NCBI GenBank assembly: GCA_015501605.1
Contig: JADNRZ010000009.1
Span: 558,001 to 622,000, forward strand
Reading direction: 5' to 3'
DNA: 64,000 bases
Source: Panaeolus papilionaceus
Taxonomy: Eukaryota > Basidiomycota > Agaricomycetes > Agaricales
Positions 1-11,933 of this stretch are shown in pieces. The position numbers and the translations under genes were made by a program. Numbering within the stretch: position 1 is the first letter of the stretch; each line of letters opens with the position of its first letter. The notes under the pieces are model-generated. The model did not search any database. It worked only from the letters and a program-made list of their open reading frames with translations, and was not told the origin of the DNA.

Positions 1-1
1 G

Positions 2-1345
2 CCTCATGCTCATCCCAATGGAAGATACTCGCACCTACAAAGCGGCATCGCAGGCACGCATCCATTCATAGACCCTCAAGAACGTGCCTACAGCCCCTCC
101 GCCATCGGGACAATAAGTACAAACCCTTCACCCACATCTACCCTCTGCAGCGCTAGCCTCCTCGCTTTGCGTGATGATGACACACGCAGCATCTTTACCT
201 CCTCTTCTATGACCCCTGATTACGATGACTCTTTTGATGAGCCATCGGAGCTTCTGAGCCGGCATAAAAGGCTGTCGCATGGTGTGGTGTCGTTACTTGA
301 CCCTCTGCTCAAAGCGTACGCCTTCGGCTACCTGACGGAAGAGACAAGACAATCTTGGGCCCCGTCTAGCCTTGAAAAGAGGAAGGCGAGGCCGACAGAG
401 CGGTATGCGGAAGTGGCGAAGAGGGACAGCAAGTCGGCAGAAAAGAGGAAGAAGAAAGCAACTCTTGTGCCTGCTCCTACACCTCCAATGAACATGCCGC
501 TGTGCCGACATCGCCGCGCAGCATGGTGGGACGCATTCCATCAAGGAATTCTGACCACTAGTCCGTCGAGTCGACGGTCGTATGCTAGGCGTGTGTTTCA
601 GTCGGGTGGACAGTGGACGCGTGATGGGCTGATGCAGCTAGCTGCAGCGTTTGTGTGGAGTGCGACGGATGTCGAGCTTGCGAATATCGTGGATGGGATG
701 CCAGAGTGTGATGAGCGGGTTGTGCTTTTTGCGAGTTGTATGTATGATGCTTTTCAGTTGACGCCGTGGAATGGAGATGGTGGCAGGTTTGGGAATGCGA
801 TGAAGGATGCGGTGATTGGGACGTTTGCTGCCGTGTGGCACGAGGTGTGTGTTTTTAGCTTGTTTTAGTTTAGAGTTGGAGTTGCTGACTTTATTTCATT
901 ATAGGAAGAAGGCAATCGTGCACTTGCATACGTCAAGGATCCATCACCGTATATCAGACGCCGTGCTGCTTCTGCGCTTATGTTATCCAGCTTTGTGGGG
1001 GATTTGTACCGACATCGGTTCTTGCACAGAAATGAAGCAGTAGGGTGTGTGCGGGTGCTATTGCAGAACGCGACGCTGTTTGAGCATATCACTGCTATGT
1101 ATAATATCCTGTCCCATGCAGGTGTTATGATGTGGCAGGAGACGGACAATGCACCTGCGGAAGCGGTTGACTTTGCGCTTCATCTAGACGAATGCTCGCA
1201 GGTGGTGAAGGATTCAAGAGTACTGGTATGTCCGTCACCGCTACCCAAAGGCACCATCAAGATAGCGGTTTCTCGTGTGACGCAGCTTGTCAGTCAGCAT
1301 GTGTCAACTGTGCTAAGCACCAGCCATCATCGACCACCAAGCTGA
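2..1345 (+). CDS. Unrecognised protein, 3' part (5' end outside window)
   Basis: The frame is open from base 2, so the gene begins upstream of the window. A 60-nt GT-AG intron (845-904) joins two coding exons, 2-844 and 905-1345, and the stop codon ends at 1345. The visible protein has a serine/proline-rich stretch, a basic Lys/Arg-rich patch around bases 375-465, and then a mostly helical region that spans the intron. I see no signal peptide, membrane segment or motif that I can name. Codon use and the intron look like an ordinary agaricomycete gene. I do not recognise the family. I am confident that it is coding, but not about its function. Confidence 0.7.
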
Positions 1346-2496
1346 TTCTAGCGTCCGCCTCGTCTTCTCCTTTCATTCACTGTCGTTGCCCCTACCATTA
1401 GCTTTCGTCGTTTGTCGTGTCATTTCAGTCGATTTCAGTCTGCATCCAATCACCGCTCACTTCAACCATAACTCATCTACATCTGCATTCCTCTCATCGC
1501 TCTATCCTGTCATCCCGTTACCTTGTTTCTTGTCACTTAGCTTACTTTTTCTTCATTTCTTTTTCATTGCATTTTTACCTTTTTTTTTCTTTCTTTGCAT
1601 CTCAATTCTTCATCTTTCGCTGCTTCATTTTTTTTCTCGTATTTCTGCCACTTTTATCATAAGTGCCCTTTTTTTGCTACATACTGGATAATAAATGATA
1701 TCTCCTGATTTCATTCGAGTGACATTTCCTTTCAAGCTTGTTCGTCTATCTGGGTTTCTAAAGTGTCACGCCATGCATGACAAAATGCACGTGGGTGACG
1801 CGACTCCGTGACGCGTGACATTGATGCAAAAGCCCTGGGAGCTGGAGAGGCTTGGCTTCCTCCACATCCTACATACTCATTAAATTCAACTTTTTGCTTG
1901 ACATGTGCGTTCTTCTGGCTCGGTATTTCACAACCTTAAGGTTCTTCTATTTGTCTGCTTCTTGCTCTACGCACACGGTCATCTACTTGCATCCGGGTCC
2001 AATCCATTCTTGCTTGAAAAAACGCCGCTGTTCAGCCGCTGCTCACAGTCTAACACTACTTATTCAGGCTTCGACGAGTCAACGCACTCAATCATCTTGA
2101 AGCATCTATGACAGGCCGAGCTGTACCTTTAGTGCGTGTAGTAAAAATCTCATCTGAATATGCAGTCATGTTGCAGTATACGCTGCGTCGTTATCAGTCT
2201 TGGAAGAAAGAAGAGTTCATGGAAATGTTGTGGTCATAGCTTGAGCGACTTTCCTCCACCCTGGAAGCGTTGGCGATTCATTCGCCAACGCTTCTTATTC
2301 TGCATTTCGCACTGTCTGTTCATTAAAACTATGATTAATGCAGTTGTGGCTACAGACCGGCGTTGGAGTACCTACGATTGCGGTAGCGCGATGTAGTTGA
2401 GTGTCCCTTTATAAGCCACAGTTTGAGTTTGAGCTAGGCCTTGTTCTGGGATTCCTGGTGCTAGCTTTTGCACTGACTACTAACGACTTCGCTGCT
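1346..2496. other. Intergenic region with pyrimidine-rich tract and a hairpin
   Basis: There is no convincing gene here. Bases 1380-1690 are strongly T/C-rich, which keeps long but meaningless frames open on the plus strand; this is probably the 3' flank of the upstream gene. The only clear structure is the perfect inverted repeat at 2264-2294, listed separately. The promoter of the first DUF6534 gene should lie in the last few hundred bases. Confidence 0.5.
2264..2294. repeat. Perfect 13-bp inverted repeat (hairpin)
   Basis: The left arm, GAAGCGTTGGCGA (2264-2276), is followed by a 5-nt loop (2277-2281) and its exact reverse complement (2282-2294). It lies about 200 bp upstream of the first DUF6534 gene and belongs to no coding feature that I can see. 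Confidence 0.75.
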
Positions 2497-4671
2497 ATGA
2501 AAGGGCCTGCAGATATAGCGTATGTCCTTCGTTCTTCCCCCAGGATTCTAACCATCTGAATCCGAACACTTTTTTGCAGTCATGGGCCGATGCTCATTGG
2601 GTTCATGTTCAATATTCTGCTGTATGGGATTATGATGACGCAGGTCTACATCTACTTCACGACATACAAGAGGTAATTATCCTTTACTTGCTTCCCGCCG
2701 CGCAGTTCTCTCAAACCAATTCGCGATACTTAGAGACAAATCATGGATGAAGATCTTTGTGAGAGATGTTTACCTTCGGCTGAGTGTATAACTCAAAGCA
2801 AACGCACCAGGTCGTATTCCTATTGGTGTTGGACACCGCCAACTCTGTTTTTGACTTCATATATCTGTATCAATCCTTGATCACATATTTTGGTAAATTA
2901 TTCCCTCAGATTAGACATCTTTCCCAGTCCACTAACTTTCCTCAGGAGATGATATCCGTTTGGCTACGGCGAATTGGCGTCAGTCCTTTCGAAATTCTAT
3001 TCTCAGCTGGTCGTCATACTGAACCCCGCTGTTCGTTCACCCTGAAGTTTTCGCAACGGACCCGGCCTTGACCGTATGTCCCCAAATGACATGCTCTCCC
3101 AAATGTTATAATCCCTTAATTTTTCCAGGCCATCATTGCGAGTTTGGTTCAAGGGTTTTTCGCGTGGCGCATCCATGTCCTCACGCAGAGCAGGGTTCTT
3201 GTTCTGTTAGTGGCGATGGGGAGCGTCGCTGGAACTAGTAAGTGTCTGCAACTCCGCACTTCCATCAGACTGCGGGACTCACCCTCTCATGTTTAGTTGG
3301 TGGTGTCATCACTTCATGTGAAGTTGGTCGAACCCCGCGTTTTGTCGACTTTCAGGATTTCAAGGTTAACAAATTGTCATTACTTCAACACGAATTATTC
3401 TAACCTGTTATGTACAGAGCTTCGTGATCTTATGGCTGGTTTCCGAGAGTATCACAGACATTCTCGTCACGACGATTCTGGTCTGGCATCTGTAAGACTT
3501 CATTGCTCCACCACTCCCCTATTCGCAACTGATACTTATCTTTCAATTCGGTTCGACTCTGCAGGGTAAGAAATTCGGGAATCTGTCTATCCGACTTTTT
3601 TTTCACAGTTGACTGATGAATGGTTCTGAATCTGAAGAAAAAGCACAAAACTGGGTACCCTGCATCTGACCTCATGGTTGACCGGATTATTCGGAGTAAG
3701 GTCCTTCCATTCCATCAACTTGTGATCTCTTTTGTCTAACCTCTGACCCTGCCTACCTCCCCGCACCCTTAGTAACGGTGCAAACGGGTCTGATAACGTC
3801 GCTGGTGGCCACTTTTGACGTCGTTTTCTTCCTGGTGGATGTGAGTCGAAAGCGCCACAGAGCCCCTGTCTCATAAAAAGCTAACATTTTCGCCTTCAGT
3901 CGACTGGAACGTGAGAGAACGTTTTGCTTCACGCTCAGTAGATGGGGTATTGATAATCCATCTTCAGTCATCTGATTTTCAACTTCCCGCTGTGCAAGCT
4001 TTACACCAATTCGTTGATGAGTAGCTTAAATTCTCGGGGAGGATGGAAGTTCGGAACATCTCGTGGCGACTCGCGGAGATCGCAAACGGGTACGGGTACT
4101 GATCTCGGAGCTTATACTTCTTCAAACCTCAACGGTCCCGCTCTCAATGAGCCCAGGCTAGTGTGTGACATCAGCTCTGTGGATTACGATTCCAAAGACT
4201 TGGAACAAGGATGCTACATTCAGCAGGTTCAACCCCCATTACCAATCAAGAATTCCCGTAGATTTTTGCCTTCCATCAAACAACCAGTAAGTTGGCGTGG
4301 TTCTTTCCTGAGGACGATGTTTGCTGAACGAAAATCATGACCAGTCGTCGGTTCTCCGTCTAAAAAACAGCACCTGTCCAGAAGTCTTTGTGCACGTCGA
4401 ATCTCACCAATCTCCAGATGAAGTTGTCTCCTCAGAGAGTCGTATGACTAGTCCAGTCCGGTCACTTGAATGCCAGCCTAGTTTTGAGCAAGCGAAACCC
4501 CGGGCGCTTAGTGAATGCACTCCGATGTATTCTGCTATCCCTTCTGATGATGCTCCAGTAGAAGCAGGCGAGGAGTACATCAATCCACAAACAGAAGCAT
4601 TATCGAGCCAATCCGAGGAAGACGAGGTTCAGATTCCTGGTGGATACAAGCGCCACGAGACCAGTGTCTGA
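2497..4671 (+). CDS. DUF6534-type seven-helix membrane protein, copy A
   Basis: Fifteen exons: 2497-2519, 2580-2672, 2734-2758, 2811-2892, 2946-2978, 3048-3073, 3129-3237, 3297-3364, 3418-3491, 3565, 3638-3695, 3773-3840, 3900-3910, 3968-4286 and 4345-4671. The model gives 438 residues. The order of helices and loops is that of the Agaricomycetes DUF6534 family: HGPMLIGFMFN, then VYIYFTTYKR, FATDPAL, FFAWRIHVL, a DILVTTILVW helix, KKHKTG, and a last helix ending FFLVD before a polar cytoplasmic tail (about 210 residues) with a PEVFVHVES motif. The family is predicted to sit in the plasma membrane and resembles receptors, but its function is unknown. Copy B at 7454-9406 shares nearly every exon length. 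The start codon could lie further upstream because no in-frame stop closely precedes it. The tail is longer than in copy B. Confidence 0.85.
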
Positions 4672-7453
4672 TCTTTTTGCACAACTCCCTGGACATAGCC
4701 CAAAAAAAGTGAAGTGTCGCGCCGAAGAAGACCATGATCGCTGCCAACAAAGCTTGCAACATGCCTCTTTGATAATATTTGAACCCGATGATTGGTACAG
4801 TACTTACCTAAGTATATGCACTTGTGGACACTCGTATCATGCACCGCAAAGTGTTCAAATCATTTCTCCAAACCCCCGAGTTCAAGTTATTGTCAAATTT
4901 TATGTACCACAATATGCGATTGCTCAAATAGTAAGCACAGCGATTCAAATGAACCCCCCGTTTATTCAAAAGCTACCCATCGGTCCCGAATGAAAACACT
5001 TGGTTGCGCAATAGGGACATCTTCCGAGTTCTAGACAATGCTCGTCGTGACCGTAACGACAGGGAATGGAGGCTACTGCCAGTGATCAGCTGATATCCAA
5101 CCTTTGAAGTTAGGACCGGCCACCGGGACATCACGCAGCTCCAAAGCCACATTGCTGCTTTCACTACAAACGGTGGTACTCCTATCTGTTCTCGCACAGC
5201 GAATAGGCAAATTAGTTTATCTCTGTACATAGTATCTTTTCTGAGGCGTGTGTACTATGCCCTCATCATCTTCATCATCTCGGAGCGGTGCTCTTTGAGT
5301 CCGTCTCTGCCGTGCAAAACTGCGAGCATCGCGTGGCTGCATCACTCAGAGACGTTCAAATGGGGTTGTCTTCAGGAACTCTCATATAGCTTTATTGGGT
5401 TCATTGACGTCCTCTGATGTTCTTCACCTTGAGGACCCGTCCATACTCGAGATTTGGGCTCAAATTTCGTTGGACTTGTTGCGGCTTTTCTCGACAGCAA
5501 AGTTCGTGAAATTCCAGCGAGCCCTGTGTCCTACATGTAACATTAGACGCTGTCAAACGCCCCACAAAGGGCTAGAAACGTGGTCGTGAAGATCACTAGT
5601 GACCTCTCCACTGTGCTGGGTTGTAGTGATCTGTTTTCACCTTGTTATCGATCATACGCGGCGCTTGCTGACTCGTTAGCAACCCTCTAGCACTTTTTGA
5701 GATGTAGATTCCGGCTTCTCGGTGTCTGAAACTGCTCGTAGATATCGATACGAAGTAATATGACAGGAAACTTTAGTCTATACACTTCTACACAATGACT
5801 AACTGGGAAGGTGCAACGACGAAACCGCCTCACACAGGTTTCATTCTCTCTACTCCTGACTGCCAACGACATAATCTAGCAACGACCATCTATGCCTGAT
5901 CCAAGTTTCTGCTTGCTATTGGGCCTCCTGAACCCCAGAAGGTTTCGATCAAGTTCCGCCATAATTCCCTCAGGGCTGGAGACTTTGCCCTCCTAGGAGC
6001 TAGATATGAGGATTCGGCGGAAATGTAGATAGCAGGCTGATTGAAGGTACATGCTACATAAGGCTACATATATGAGTTTATTCTGTCGGAGTGTATTTTA
6101 TGTATGTTTGTATCTAGAATTTTGGGATTGTTGTCCCGAGCCGGTACATTCGAATTCTCTGTAGAACCCTCTATCTCTCTAAAGGATTCGGGTAGTTAAG
6201 GATCTATAACATTCCTCGTTTCATTCACAGAAGAGATGTACGATTCGTTTATTTCGACTATCAGCATTTCAGCTCGTCTGATCACGAACGAATCAGATGG
6301 TACTGATCCCTGCGATACCACCACCACCACTGCATTTCAATCTTATCTCAGACAAGGCCAGCCTGCAAATGGTACGCGACTTATAGTCACGGAACATTCA
6401 AGAATCAGGAGAATATACTTAACGTTCAACGTATGGTCGCAGCCATCGATGATGTATGTACCACATTATTCTAATCTTATCTGGGGTAGCCTGGTCTCCG
6501 CTCAGACCATCGAAACGTGCATCGTCTAAACCCAGGCTCTCTGGCTACTACTGGCTGCTTCACTAACCTAACCGAAAGCAGGGTGAAAAGAATGTCTATT
6601 CCCATCACATGGATTAGGCACAAATTCGCTGGTATTCGAAGGTCTTGAAGTACAAACATCAAATGTTAACCTAATCAGAACCATGATTTAAGCGTTTCCT
6701 GACTGATGCTACATTTTGTTACGATACGAAAGCTCTGTCCTACAGTTTCAGGAGGCGGTTTTGGCTAGATTAATTTGTAACTGACATGTGTGCATACTTG
6801 AGACGGAGGTCGGAGTGGTCGCAGTCATCAAAGGATCAGGAAGCCGTCTTCAGCTGCCTTCGAGACGATGTGCAATGAAGAGAGTTTTATGCCTCATCGA
6901 GGGTCAATCGACGACTGTCGGATGGGTGGATCGTCTTAGAAGCTCTTTCAGGTGCTTCTTGAGATTTACATCCCTTCATATTAACATCCAATCAACGTCA
7001 CAGGGTTGAATCTGCTATTTGCCGAACCGAATCGGGGATTGAATCATGGACGAGCTCAGGGAGGCCTCCTTGCATCTCCCTGCATACATAGTCCTGAAAA
7101 CAGAGCATCTGTACCTCGAAGGCCTCCGAGAGCTTTACGGAATAGTCCCTAAATCACTCTTCGCCCCACATGCACCCGTGATGAATTCTCAGACATTTTC
7201 GTTTGAAGATTGACGAATTGGAAATATTTGCGTTCTCTTGGGGGGTAACGCACTAATGGGGTTCTTTTCAATCATATTTTCTTTCACTTGCAACCAAAAT
7301 CGTGATGCCAAGCGGCCACGCTTGCTTTTTCTTCATATACATACAGTCAAGTGGTGGGTATGGCTAGGACGGTTCTTATTCCTTCTGCCCTCGTTTTTTT
7401 TATTTCCTTTACATTCTTTTTCGGTCCAACGTCGGTGCTCTTCCGAGTCGGTT
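4672..7453. other. Gene-poor spacer between the DUF6534 copies
   Basis: This 2.8-kb spacer holds only short open frames (up to about 115 codons) with no recognisable motif, and I could not chain them through splice sites into a protein. I looked for a third, decayed DUF6534 copy using the diagnostic stretches (VYIYFT, FATDPAL, FNFPLCKLY) and saw none. The last few hundred bases should contain the promoter of copy B. Confidence 0.4.
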
Positions 7454-9406
7454 ATGTTCAATCCCTTGAATCTTATGTCGAGGGCGGCGGGGGAGATTAT
7501 TAGTCCTATTAGTTTGAAAGGACCTGCAGAGGTAGCGTGAGTGGATAATTTGTTCCTTTTCGCAGGTTGTAGTTTGATTCTCAATCATGTTGCTGCCCTT
7601 AGCCATGGCTGGATGTTCATTGGGTTTTTCGTCAACGTCCTGCTTCTGGGTATCATGATAACGCAGGTGTACATTTACTTCACGCAGTACAAGAGGTGAG
7701 TTATTTTCTTCCGGGTCGAATGAACCTAGACAATGTTGACTGTCTCCGTCCGAAGTGACAAGGCATGGATCAAGATATTTGTAAGTCTCATTGTATTTGA
7801 CAGCATCTGTCGTTTTCTAACAACATTCTGCTCAGGTCGCTGCTCTATTCGCCGCCGATGTTGTCCAAACGATCTTCATTTTCGTCTACCTGCACCGGAC
7901 TTTGATCACTTCCTTTGGTAAGGGTTACGAAATATTTGCTATCATATAGCGTCTATGCTCAAGATAGGATGTGCTTAGGTGATATTGAGAACTTGTCGAA
8001 GGCAGATTGGTGTAAGTCTCCTCATTATGGTTTAATTTTCTTCTGCTAATGCTACTTCCAGTGTTTGCTACAGGTGATAATTACTCTCACAAACCGTCCT
8101 CAAGCTTTTAGCTGACGAGACAACATCGTACCTTAGACCCTGCCTTGACGGTCAGTTTGCGGAACCATATTACTGAGTGCCAATCTGATACTTTTACAGG
8201 GCATAATTGCCAGTGCCGTCCAGCTATTTTTCGCTTGGCGGGTCTACGTTCTCACTAAGACCTGGATATACACCTTCATTATTTTTGCCTTGGCTATGGC
8301 TGGAGGAGGTGAGCGCAACAACTTAATATTACCTTATTTTCATTCATCATATTTACAATAATACCCGTATAGTTGCTTCCATCGTAACTGCTGTTGAGGT
8401 CGGAAGGACGCCAACTTTCACCGAATTCCAACGCTTCCAGGTTCGAGATGCCCCATTTGAGCACATCATAATGTCGAAACTCATCCATACTAGGCCACAG
8501 TCATTGTCTGGTTGGCAGCGGAGGCTGTAGCAGATGTAGTTATCACTACCGTTCTCGTCTGGTATCTGTAAGTGCAATATAAAAGTCTAAATTTTTTAAT
8601 TGCTTACCTCTCTTTTAAGTGTACGTAATGCGATTATGATAACCGAGCGTTATTGACGCTCATCTGAACGCCTGTTTTACCCAACTCTTTAGCGCAAGCA
8701 CAAATCGGGCTTCAAGCGTTCCGATATGATGGTCGATCGCATCATCAGAAGTATGTCTTCCTCAAAGTTCAACCAGGTGCTTTCTTTTAACCAGGCCTAC
8801 AGTAACCGTTCAAACTGGTCTTCTCACGATGATTGTTGCTTCTCTCGATCTCTTGTTCTTCCTAATTGATGTGAGTTCCGGAACGATTCTTTACCACCAT
8901 GCAGCTGATTAAAACCCACTCTTTAAAGCCCACGGGAACGTAAGTTCATTGAAAAATCATTCTTTGCAAGTTTCCTCCAGTTAATATATGCGACTAGACA
9001 TCTTCTCTTCAACTTCCCTCTTTGCAAGCTCTATTCCAACTCCTTAATGAGCAGTCTTAACTCTCGCAGAGGATGGAAATATGGTGGAAGCAATACGGGC
9101 GCGGAATCTGATGGCATACTTAGCACACCTGGAAACATGAAGCGAACGGGCCCGAGCACCAGTGTAAAGCCTGTAAGTAATGAGATCTCTGATTTAGTCA
9201 TTTCGTGCTCACAATATTATCAGAACGACATCATTAACCTCGACCCAATGGCATCACCGGAGGTCTTCGTTCACGTCGAGTCACATGAACTACGGGATGT
9301 CCCCAACGGTGAGAAGAGACCCTACAACAACTCTCAATCCAACACCTCGTCAGTTGATAGATCGGACGAGAAGTGGCACGGTGGTCAGGCATGGGCTGGA
9401 CCATAA
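7454..9406 (+). CDS. DUF6534-type seven-helix membrane protein, copy B
   Basis: Sixteen exons: 7454-7536, 7603-7695, 7756-7780, 7836-7917, 7979-8011, 8062-8073, 8137-8150, 8200-8308, 8373-8440, 8494-8567, 8620, 8693-8750, 8803-8870, 8929-8939, 8998-9172 and 9224-9406. The model gives 362 residues. It is a tandem paralogue of copy A, with the same helices and the motifs HGWMFIGFFVN, VYIYFTQYKR, FATDPAL, LFFAWRVYVL and FNFPLCKLYSNSLMSSLNSR. Exon lengths from exon 2 to the 11-nt exon match copy A, except that one 26-nt exon of copy A is split here into 12 + 14 nt by an extra intron (8074-8136). The last intron (9173-9223) is 51 nt and free of stops, so it could also be retained; I kept it as an intron because copy A has one at the same place. 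The tail again carries PEVFVHVES. Confidence 0.85.
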
Positions 9407-9857
9407 ATGTGCCCACACCTTTGTCTGGGCGGCTACATTCGCTACAATCTCCTAATCTCGTATCTAGATATTATAAAAACCTTCTATGTGTATTTATGTA
9501 GAGTATACCCGCTATTGCTATTGCATTGTACTAGATAGCACCAGCGTTATTGATCCTGGAAATACAACTTGGGCTTAATGTACCTCCTATACATGCGTAA
9601 TAGGCCCATTTCACAAAATGGCCACCTATGACTGGGCTCGGTGGACGCTAGAGCATTCAAAAATAGTTATACGGCTCATGTGGCTTATATTCAATAGAAA
9701 ACAGTCCAGTTTTCCCTGTTCATAAATGTACAACACTGCCCGAACCCGATTGGAGTGGCAACATATTCTAACTTCTAACAGAGAAAGATACAGTTCAATA
9801 AATAAGCAAGACAATTACGGAGCTCTGCGCAAGTCAGCAGGGTAATTGCGTAGTTTC
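9407..9857. other. Convergent intergenic region
   Basis: The plus-strand DUF6534 copy B and the minus-strand TRP4 both end here. The sequence is AT-rich with no gene that I can support, so both 3' untranslated regions are expected in it. Confidence 0.5.
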
Positions 9858-11043
9858 CTAGTCCGTGTTTGCGACTGCTGCAGTTGCCTTGAGGCCAACA
9901 TTGCGGAAAGTCTCCAACGCTGCCCACGCCTTCCCAGAGAAGACACTCTCGCGGGCGAGCTGTGCGCCCTCAACAAAGTTATTGGCTTTCCCTGCAACTA
10001 CAAGAAGAGCAGAAGCATTCATGCAGACGAAATCAAGGACAGGGATGAGTTTTGGTGGGAGATCGCTTCCAGAGGTAAGCAGCGCTTTGAAAGTCTCCGC
10101 ATTCTCCTCGGGACCACCACCAGCAACTGCGCTCAAAGGGTGTTCAGGCAGGCCAAAGTCCGCAGGCCTGAGAACCTTCTTTGTAACCTTGCCATTCTTC
10201 AGTTCCCAAACGTGGGTTGGGCCAGCACAGCTGATCTCGTCGAGCCCTTCGTACCCACAAACGACTAGAGCATGCTCGACGCCACCTTCTCCGACTGATT
10301 GGGCAAATGTAGACCCAATTTCGGGCACCGCCACACCAAGAACCATTCCCCGTGGTCGTGCAGGGTTAATCAATGGCCCTAAGACGTTGAACATGGTGCG
10401 GAAGGGAAGTGCTTTCCGATATGGAGCAATAGATGCCAGGGAAGGGTGATAGTGAGGTGCGAGAATGAAGGTGAAAGGAATTCGAGGAATAGGCATCGGC
10501 GTCCCAGGTGTTGGTGCAGTGAACAAGCAATCCAGGGCCTCCAGTAGGTCTGCAGAGCCCGATGCTGAGGTGGAGGCACGACTACCATGCTATGGAGATA
10601 TGTTGGTTAGGGTCAAGATGAGATAAGATAACGCTTGAAGGGCTCACTTTGATAACTCGTGCACCTGCACCAGCCGCCACAATAGCAGCAGCGGTGCTAA
10701 CGTTGAAAAGGTTGAAGCCATCACCACCTGTTCCTACAATATCGACCACAAAGTCATCTTCAGCTTTTTCAACAGCTGCCTCTAATGCCCTCTCTCGAAG
10801 GACAGCAGCGGCAGCGGCTAAGGATTCAGGTCGTCTTTCGACACGGTGAATGTGAAGAGCAGTGAGGAAAGCGCCGATTTGTGAAGGGTGTAGAATTTCG
10901 GGGGTAAATAGATGGTTGAGTGCATACTTCAAGTCCTGTGCACCGAAGTACTCTGGGGTTTGCACGAGTTTGTTGAGTAAGGGCCGGAAAGTCTGGGAAC
11001 TGTAGTCCGTTGGCATTGTCTCTTCGTCAAACATCATTGACAT
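9858..11043 (-). CDS. TRP4: Anthranilate phosphoribosyltransferase
   Basis: Two exons, 10648-11043 then 9858-10589, with one intron (10590-10647), give 375 residues. The enzyme transfers phosphoribosyl from PRPP to anthranilate in tryptophan synthesis in the cytosol. The PRPP-binding motif GTGGDGFNLFNVSTAAA is followed by a KHGSRAS loop that spans the intron, then GSADLLEAL. Further on come a FNVLGPLINPARPRG motif, typical of the family, and GYEGLDE. The N-terminus has the helical TrpD domain. Length and motif order match fungal TRP4. The nearest upstream gene on the same strand is a sedolisin, so there is no pathway clustering. Confidence is high. Confidence 0.96.
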
Positions 11044-11933
11044 TATGGCCGCTCTTTAAATAGTCCTGGGATCCAAAGGGAGAGTGTAGTTAATTGATTG
11101 AGGTGGTTGGAAGTATCTCCAGATGACTCAGACTTCGCCCTGTTGCCGAAATAGATCTACTCACGGAAAATCTTTGCGTCAACCGATCGTGTCCGACACA
11201 ATTCCGTCCGCCACAAATGACTTCTAGAAGTAAGTAGCCTCCACCTTATGCCCAGCTTGGGACACCCACTTGCAGATTAAAAAATGTTAGGGAGCTGGAG
11301 GGGTGGTGCTCGGAAGAGTAGGGTGCTGGTCGTAGCTCATCATCAACGAAGAAGAACCACTATCTAGCCACTGATAAAGTTCTCAATAATAGTATCAATG
11401 CACCTCGAAAAGGTCGAAAATATCCCAAACATGTCAGTTTACATAGGTCGTGAGGGTAAGTATACCTTTTGTATCGCGGAAAAGCTCGGTCGATGAATGA
11501 ATCCTCCAGCTGCGTGGGTGACGAGCAACTTAAAGCGGATTGAGGTCGACATGGGCTCGTGATAAAGCTACCTTTTAGAAACAGAATGCGCCGCTGGTCT
11601 CTTCCATCGCCACAGAACAGAACACGTTAATGTAAGGATGTGGTATCAGTTGAACGAAGGCGACGATGATGTTCGTTTGTGTCACGCAGACATCCTGTCT
11701 TCAGAGTTCACTATCGCTTCCTCACAATCACACAATAGTAGCGACTTCGATGGTCACCACATAGGAATATTCTGTTCGCTACTGTTATCTTATCAAATAG
11801 CGCAAGTTCGACTTGAACAGGTAAAATGACCCGTAATATAGAAAGTTTCTTTCATTCATTTAGTGAGTTATTCGCTACATACTTTACACTGTATTCTAAT
11901 TATTTCTTTGGTATCGCTTGGAAGTCTCATAAC
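11044..11933. other. Intergenic: TRP4 promoter side and sedolisin 1 3' flank
   Basis: About 0.9 kb without a supported gene. The part next to 11043 should hold the TRP4 promoter and leader. A short ATG followed by a donor-like GTAAGT occurs near 11218 on the plus strand, but the frame closes at once after the possible acceptor, so I did not call it. Confidence 0.4.

Noticed and set aside
1386..1691. Open frame of about 100 codons on the plus strand
   Set aside because: Its sequence is only Phe/Leu/Ser runs produced by a T/C-rich tract, with no start context or splice partner.
4672..7453. A third, decayed DUF6534 copy between A and B
   Set aside because: None of the diagnostic helix motifs could be found in any frame.
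9846..10449. Long plus-strand frames opposite TRP4
   Set aside because: They are antisense shadows of the TRP4 coding exon; the minus strand has all the enzyme motifs.
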